DNA from: Methanobacterium sp.
GTDB lineage: Archaea > Methanobacteriota > Methanobacteria > Methanobacteriales > Methanobacteriaceae
Assembly: GCA_003151535.1 (NCBI GenBank)
Contig: PLXT01000042.1
Location: forward strand, 123,614 to 133,816
Direction of reading: 5' to 3'
DNA: 10,203 nucleotides
Shown here piece by piece: positions 6,539 through 10,203 of this stretch. The position numbers and the translations under genes are program-made. The notes under the pieces are model-generated. The model did not search any database, was not told where the DNA came from, and saw only the letters and a list, made by a program, of their open reading frames with translations. Position 1 is the first letter of the stretch; each line of letters opens with the position of its first letter.

Positions 6539-7087
6539 ATGAGAGCATTCATGGCAATCGAAGTAAATTCTAAACTTATCGATAAAATAATTGAAATACA
6601 AAAAACACTAGCTGAGGTCAATGCACTCGTAAAATTTGTTGAACCTGAAAATTTACACTTTACATTTAAATTTTTAGGCGATATAACTCCTGAAAAGGCA
6701 GAAGCCATAACAAATATGGCAGAAAATAAAATAGAATCTTACAAACCATTTGACATTAAAATCAAAGGAGCAGGTGCTTTTCCAAACCTTGGATATATAA
6801 AGGTTATCTGGCTGGGTATTGAAGAACCAGATAAATTTTCAAATATGCAAGAAGATTTTGACCAGGAATTTGTTAAGATGGGATTTAAAAAGGAGAGAAG
6901 TTATATACCACACCTAACAATTGGACGTGTTAAGGGTGTGCAAAATAAAGAACTTCTATTATCAATGGTAAAGGAACTTGAAGAAGTTGAGATAGGAACC
7001 ATGAATGTGGACAGATTAATTCTAAAAGAAAGTGATCTAACACCAGTCGGACCCATATATACTGATCTAAAGGAGATATATCTATAA
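6539..7087 (+). CDS. thpR: RNA 2',3'-cyclic phosphodiesterase (2'-5' RNA ligase family)
   Basis: A 182-residue member of the 2H phosphoesterase superfamily. These enzymes open 2',3'-cyclic phosphates at RNA ends to 2'-phosphates, and some ligate tRNA halves through 2'-5' bonds in vitro. Both catalytic HxT motifs are intact: HFT at 40-42 (ENLHFTFKFLGD) and HLT at 125-127 (YIPHLTIGRVK). The N-terminal MRAFMAIEV and the spacing of about 85 residues between motifs are typical, and length is normal (about 180). The gene starts 5 bases after the P-loop gene ends and shares its stop/ribosome-binding site. cca follows after 161 bases, so this is a group acting on RNA ends. The natural substrate in archaea is not settled. 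Confidence 0.95.
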   Translation: MRAFMAIEVNSKLIDKIIEIQKTLAEVNALVKFVEPENLHFTFKFLGDITPEKAEAITNMAENKIESYKPFDIKIKGAGAFPNLGYIKVIWLGIEEPDKFSNMQEDFDQEFVKMGFKKERSYIPHLTIGRVKGVQNKELLLSMVKELEEVEIGTMNVDRLILKESDLTPVGPIYTDLKEIYL

Positions 7088-7183
7088 AATTTATAATAAA
7101 AAAAAAAATAAACAATAATAGATAATAGATCCAATATCAAAGAAATAACAGATATAGATACGATAGAATAATCTAGATCTGCA

Positions 7184-7191
7184 ATTTATAC
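7184..7191 (+). promoter_or_regulatory. TATA-box candidate for cca
   Basis: AATTTATA followed by CC lies about 62 bases before the TTG start of cca. A transcription start 25 bases on, near 7213, would give a leader of about 37 nt that still carries the ribosome-binding site. The same spacer has an A-rich run at 7099-7109 and short AGAT/AGATA words. No T-tract after thpR is seen, so readthrough from thpR is also possible. Confidence 0.35.
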
Positions 7192-7238
7192 CTATTAAAA
7201 CATAATATGTTTTCTATTACATTTTTTTTAAATTCAAA

Positions 7239-7243
7239 GGTGA
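7239..7243 (+). promoter_or_regulatory. Shine-Dalgarno site pointing to a TTG start for cca
   Basis: GGTGA (in AAAGGTGACC) ends 5 bases before an in-frame TTG at 7249. The upstream in-frame ATG at 7207 has no such site and would place the GGTGA inside the gene. The next ATG, at 7279, has none at the right distance. Confidence 0.65.
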
Positions 7244-7248
7244 CCTAT

Positions 7249-8634
7249 TTGACAGATATAAATTATGATAATCTTTTAATGAAAATAAAACCTTCAAAAG
7301 AAGAGAATGAGAAGGTACAAAAACTTTCTAATCAGCTGATTAAAGTTATCAACGAAAGTGCAAAGGAGCTAGATGTACCAGCAACTGCTGTTCTTGTTGG
7401 TTCAGTTGCCAAAGGAACCTGGCTTGCAGGTAACGCAGATATTGATATTTTAATAAAGTTTCCATTAGAAACAAGCAGTGAATATCTCAAAGAATATGGG
7501 TTGAAAATTGGACATAAATGTATCCAAAAGATGGTAGGTAGTTCAGAAGAACGTTACGCATCACATCCATATGTAACAGGTTACATTGATGGTTATTATG
7601 TGGATTTTGTACCATGTTACAATATAACAAGTTCAATCGAACTTAAATCAGCTGTTGACCGAACATTACTCCATACACAATATATTAAAGTTAAATTAAT
7701 GGATAAACAGGCTGATGAAGTTGTTTTACTTAAAAAATTCATGGGCTCTGTTGGAACATATGGATCTGAATTTAAAGTTGGGGGCTTTTCAGGATATTTA
7801 TGCGAGATGCTGATTCTTAAGTATGGTAACTTTATTCAAACACTTAAAACTGCTGCTAAAAACTGGAACTACGGATATATCGTTGATATAGAGAATTATG
7901 GAACCGCTAATCTGTTTAAAGATCCATTGATAGCTGTTGACCCGGTTGATAAGAATAGAAATGTTGCTGCAGCACTCACAGTACAGAAGATGTCAGAATT
8001 TATTGTTGCAGCTGGAAACTTCTTACATAATCCATCTGAAGAATATTTCGTGTTAAAAAATTACAAAACCAAACCAAATATTATGTTGGACCAATTTAAA
8101 AATAGGGCCACTAAAACCGTTATTATATGTTTTAAACCACCAAAAATACCTGCTGATGCAGTTTATCCCCAGATCAAAAAAACTGAAAACTCCATTGTTA
8201 GGGTAGCTGAATCAGAAGGGTTCTCTGTTTTTGGAAGTGAATCATGGACGGATGAAAATGATTTAGCAGTTATACTAATTGAATTTGAAACATGGAAACT
8301 ACCATGTATCAAAAAACATGAAGGACCTCAGATTTGGATCAGAGAACATCAGGAAAGATTTTTAGAAAAATATGGGAATAATGCATGGATTGAAGATGAT
8401 AGATGGGTTGTAGGGGTAAAAAGAGATTATATGGATGCTGAATTACTTTTATCAGATCTGATGACAGGAAAGAAATCAGGATATTTGAAATTTGGTAAAC
8501 ACCTTAAAAAGAAGATCATGAAGGAACATCAAATAATCGATGTAATTGAATTTTTAAATTCAGATAAGTCAGAAGGTAAAATTTTATACTTTTTACATCA
8601 TTATTTAGATAAGGGAGAACTTCTTTATCGTTAA
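7249..8634 (+). CDS. cca: CCA-adding enzyme (tRNA nucleotidyltransferase), class I archaeal type
   Basis: A 461-residue enzyme that builds or repairs the CCA end of tRNAs from CTP and ATP without a nucleic-acid template. In the numbering from the TTG, the nucleotidyltransferase signature is VGSVAKGTWLAGNADIDIL (50-68) with metal-binding D64 and D66. The third carboxylate is D119 in VDFVPCY. SAVDRT (134-139), FKVGGFSGYLCE (175-186) and VDPVDKNRNVAAAL (230-243) are the central and tail domain motifs of archaeal class I enzymes. Length suits the family (about 440-460). The start was set at TTG 7249 by the ribosome-binding site and because the extra 14 hydrophobic residues from the ATG at 7207 have no counterpart in the Archaeoglobus enzyme as I recall it. 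It is convergent with the gene on the minus strand. Confidence 0.95.
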   Translation: MTDINYDNLLMKIKPSKEENEKVQKLSNQLIKVINESAKELDVPATAVLVGSVAKGTWLAGNADIDILIKFPLETSSEYLKEYGLKIGHKCIQKMVGSSEERYASHPYVTGYIDGYYVDFVPCYNITSSIELKSAVDRTLLHTQYIKVKLMDKQADEVVLLKKFMGSVGTYGSEFKVGGFSGYLCEMLILKYGNFIQTLKTAAKNWNYGYIVDIENYGTANLFKDPLIAVDPVDKNRNVAAALTVQKMSEFIVAAGNFLHNPSEEYFVLKNYKTKPNIMLDQFKNRATKTVIICFKPPKIPADAVYPQIKKTENSIVRVAESEGFSVFGSESWTDENDLAVILIEFETWKLPCIKKHEGPQIWIREHQERFLEKYGNNAWIEDDRWVVGVKRDYMDAELLLSDLMTGKKSGYLKFGKHLKKKIMKEHQIIDVIEFLNSDKSEGKILYFLHHYLDKGELLYR

Positions 8635-8644
8635 AAATTAATTA

Positions 8645-8697
8645 TTATTAAAATTAATCAAAGAATTGTTTTGCATATAACAAGTTAATTTTAATAA
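8645..8697. terminator. 13-bp perfect inverted repeat between convergent genes, possible bidirectional terminator
   Basis: TTATTAAAATTAA (8645-8657) is the exact reverse complement of TTAATTTTAATAA (8685-8697), with a 27-nt loop. It occupies the 93-base gap between the cca stop and the end of the minus-strand DUF4013 gene. T-rich runs lie on both strands near it, for example ATTTTTA at 8702-8708. Position suits a shared terminator. The arms contain no G or C, so the stem would be weak and chance is a real alternative. Confidence 0.45.
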
Positions 8698-8727
8698 ATA
8701 AATTTTTATTAATTAAAGAGGGAAATT

Positions 8728-10053
8728 TTATTTAATTTTTAGTGTATTCAGTATGATATCGAAGTTTTGTTTTTCATTATTATAATCAGTGGTTGGAGCC
8801 ATAAAATCAAGGATATATGTTTTTCCATTTTTTACGAATGCTACTTGCTGATCTGTCATAGTTACGGTTGATATGGAAGGATCATTAAAGGTATAAATGT
8901 TTTCATATGCTGTGTTACCATCTACTTTAATTATTGTATTTAAGATTTCTTGGGAACCGCTTTGAGGTTGAATATTCTGGAGTGAGTCAAGTGTATCTTG
9001 ATCAGATAATCCAATGGGGTTAGGCATGATTGACAGTTGAAATGATGGAGTTTCTGAACTATCATTATTAAAAAGTAAGATATCTGTCTCAGAACCATAA
9101 TTGGTCTGAACATTCCAACTAGTAGGGAAATTAAAACTAACTCCACTTCCAGAATAAGTATTTGTAGTTGAATTATATGATGTGATATTATTTGAATTTC
9201 CTATATTTGAAATATTATCTGCTGAAAAACTCAGAACTAAAAATGCTAATATGAGTATTATTATTGCAGTAATATACTTTCCAGATATCTGTAAATTGAA
9301 GCCATTATAAAATGATGCAACAGATCTACTGATAAATATGGAAATATATGGAATTAAAATTAATGATATGAATATTGTGCCTATATAAGGGTTTATTACA
9401 TTAGTGATATTATTTACAATAGTTCCTATCTCATATATTATTAAAACAAATAAAGCGGTTAGCATATACCATGCAATGAGATTTGTCCATCCGTTAGTCG
9501 CAATTTTATTTATTATTTCCTTGAAATTAAAAGCAGAACCTAGTTTACTACTATTATTTGCCATATGTGCAACTGCCATTAAAAGAACAGGAACGACTAA
9601 GATCATATACAAAACAGCTATAATAACTCCAGGCCCGCCTTCTAATAGATTTAAGAAAATACCTCCATCAATAGTTCCAGATAATAAAGCTGAAAGTGTT
9701 TCAATAATATTTGACGGTGATGATAAGTAGTTAACAACTAATACAATCAAGATAGCAGGAAGGGAGTAAACAAAAGCAACTATGAATACTTTAATACCAT
9801 TTTTGAACATAACACCCTCATCATCAAAATCTGGAAGGCTTACATTACTGCTCAAAGACGAGATTATAATTTTAAATGAATATCCAAGTATAAAAAACCC
9901 AATTAAATACCCAACAAGAAATAAATAAGGAATAATAGACCCTGCTATTGTAAATATAACAGCAATAAGTGAGATAATTCCAAATATCAGAAATTTTTTC
10001 CAATCAGAAAATGGATATCTCAAAGAATCTTTTACTATTTCACCCATATTCAT
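8728..10053 (-). CDS. DUF4013 multi-pass membrane protein with C-terminal PsbP-like domain
   Basis: A 441-residue protein in two parts. Residues 1 to about 255 fit the DUF4013 family, common in Methanobacteriales: the opening MGEIVKDSLRYPFSDWKKF, LPDFDDEGVMFKNGIKVFIV (73-92), and membrane segments at about 21-41, 43-64, 88-110, 142-164, 190-213 and 222-245. A further helix (261-277) then anchors a polar, Asn/Ser/Thr-rich linker (278-300) and a domain with the PsbP-like pattern YSGSGVSFNFPTSW (300-313) and a final AFVKNGKTYILDF (405-417). The C-terminal domain is probably outside the cell. Function is unknown for both domains. The start at 10053 fits family N-termini. A GAGGT site (10056-10060) is only 2 bases away from it but 8 from a second ATG at 10047, so that start is equally possible (439 residues). 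Confidence 0.82.
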   Translation of the reverse strand: MNMGEIVKDSLRYPFSDWKKFLIFGIISLIAVIFTIAGSIIPYLFLVGYLIGFFILGYSFKIIISSLSSNVSLPDFDDEGVMFKNGIKVFIVAFVYSLPAILIVLVVNYLSSPSNIIETLSALLSGTIDGGIFLNLLEGGPGVIIAVLYMILVVPVLLMAVAHMANNSSKLGSAFNFKEIINKIATNGWTNLIAWYMLTALFVLIIYEIGTIVNNITNVINPYIGTIFISLILIPYISIFISRSVASFYNGFNLQISGKYITAIIILILAFLVLSFSADNISNIGNSNNITSYNSTTNTYSGSGVSFNFPTSWNVQTNYGSETDILLFNNDSSETPSFQLSIMPNPIGLSDQDTLDSLQNIQPQSGSQEILNTIIKVDGNTAYENIYTFNDPSISTVTMTDQQVAFVKNGKTYILDFMAPTTDYNNEKQNFDIILNTLKIK

Positions 10054-10090
10054 AGACCTCTTTTTCTATTAGGCGTACTTTAAATAATGA

Positions 10091-10145
10091 ATATGGCATT
10101 ATAATATATAAAATAGATGTTTAAATCTGTTAGTATATGCCATAT
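10091..10145. repeat. 9-bp inverted repeat flanking the TATA box of the DUF4013 gene
   Basis: ATATGGCAT (10091-10099) and ATGCCATAT (10137-10145) are exact reverse complements 37 bases apart. One arm lies between the TATA box and the expected transcription start, the other about 24 bases upstream of the TATA box. The GGC/GCC core makes it less likely to be AT-rich noise than the other repeats here. It is an operator candidate. Beyond it, to the window edge, only a short unsupported minus-strand open frame and a 5-bp hairpin (AAGAC/GTCTT, about 10179-10194) are seen. Confidence 0.45.
10105..10113 (-). promoter_or_regulatory. TATA box of the DUF4013 gene
   Basis: On the minus strand this reads TTTTATATA, a good archaeal TATA box, about 52 bases before the start codon. 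Transcription would begin near 10084 and give a leader of about 30 nt. Confidence 0.5.
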
Positions 10146-10203
10146 ATTCTATGAACTTTATTAAGTGCTCAAATAAAGACTTTAGGGTCTTAGATTTTTC
10201 ATG

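Noticed and set aside
7088..7180. Short AGATA/AGAT words after thpR as a tandem repeat or CRISPR-like array
   Set aside because: The words are 4-7 bases long, irregularly spaced and without constant-length spacers, as expected from an A/T-biased spacer.
9404..9730. 108-codon plus-strand frame opposite the DUF4013 gene
   Set aside because: It is the complement of strongly hydrophobic helices, which often leaves the opposite strand open. No ribosome-binding site or family match was seen.
10102..10203. Minus-strand frame open from the right edge for 34 codons, possibly the end of another gene
   Set aside because: The translation shows no recognisable pattern, the frame overlaps the likely TATA box and inverted repeat of the DUF4013 gene, and a stretch this short can be open by chance in such sequence.

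Overview
The window looks like chromosome of a mesophilic methanogenic archaeon of the Methanobacteriales, most probably a Methanobacterium-type genome. The reasons are an AT-rich composition with very AT-rich spacers, archaeal Shine-Dalgarno sites (AGGTGAT, AGGAGGGTG), TATA-like boxes, arginine mostly from AGA/AGG, an archaeal AspRS, a class I (archaeal) CCA-adding enzyme, a DUF4013 protein, and the archaeal-only pair that enters the shikimate pathway from aspartate semialdehyde. The genus is inferred from gene content, not proven.

Layout. 1-360: 3' end of an aspartyl-tRNA synthetase gene. 576-1823: a flavoprotein of the HI0933/YhiN (BaiN-like) family. 2127-2762: a six-helix DUF998 membrane protein after a 303-base spacer with a T-tract, a 17-nt perfect palindrome and a possible leader ORF. 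2904-5520: a small SAM-dependent methyltransferase, then, 11 bases later, the ADTH synthase (aroA'), then the 3-dehydroquinate synthase II (aroB'). 5593-7087: a P-loop protein resembling HPr kinase, immediately followed by the RNA 2',3'-cyclic phosphodiesterase ThpR, whose ribosome-binding site contains the upstream stop codon. 7249-8634: the CCA-adding tRNA nucleotidyltransferase, very likely starting at TTG. 8728-10053, minus strand: a DUF4013 membrane protein with a C-terminal PsbP-like domain, convergent with cca. From 10054 to the right edge lies its promoter region, with an inverted repeat flanking the TATA box.

How the genes work together. AroA' and AroB' carry out the first two steps of archaeal aromatic amino acid synthesis (aspartate semialdehyde plus 6-deoxy-5-ketofructose 1-phosphate to ADTH to 3-dehydroquinate). 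The methyltransferase is tightly linked to aroA' but has no assigned role. ThpR and Cca both act on RNA 3' ends; the P-loop protein translated with ThpR is the least understood member of that group. The remaining genes (flavoprotein, DUF998, DUF4013-PsbP) look like independent units.

No mobile element, CRISPR array, rRNA or tRNA gene was seen. The window is mostly ordinary chromosome. The points worth a second look are the HprK-like P-loop gene beside thpR/cca, the orphan methyltransferase ahead of aroA', and several inverted repeats in spacers.
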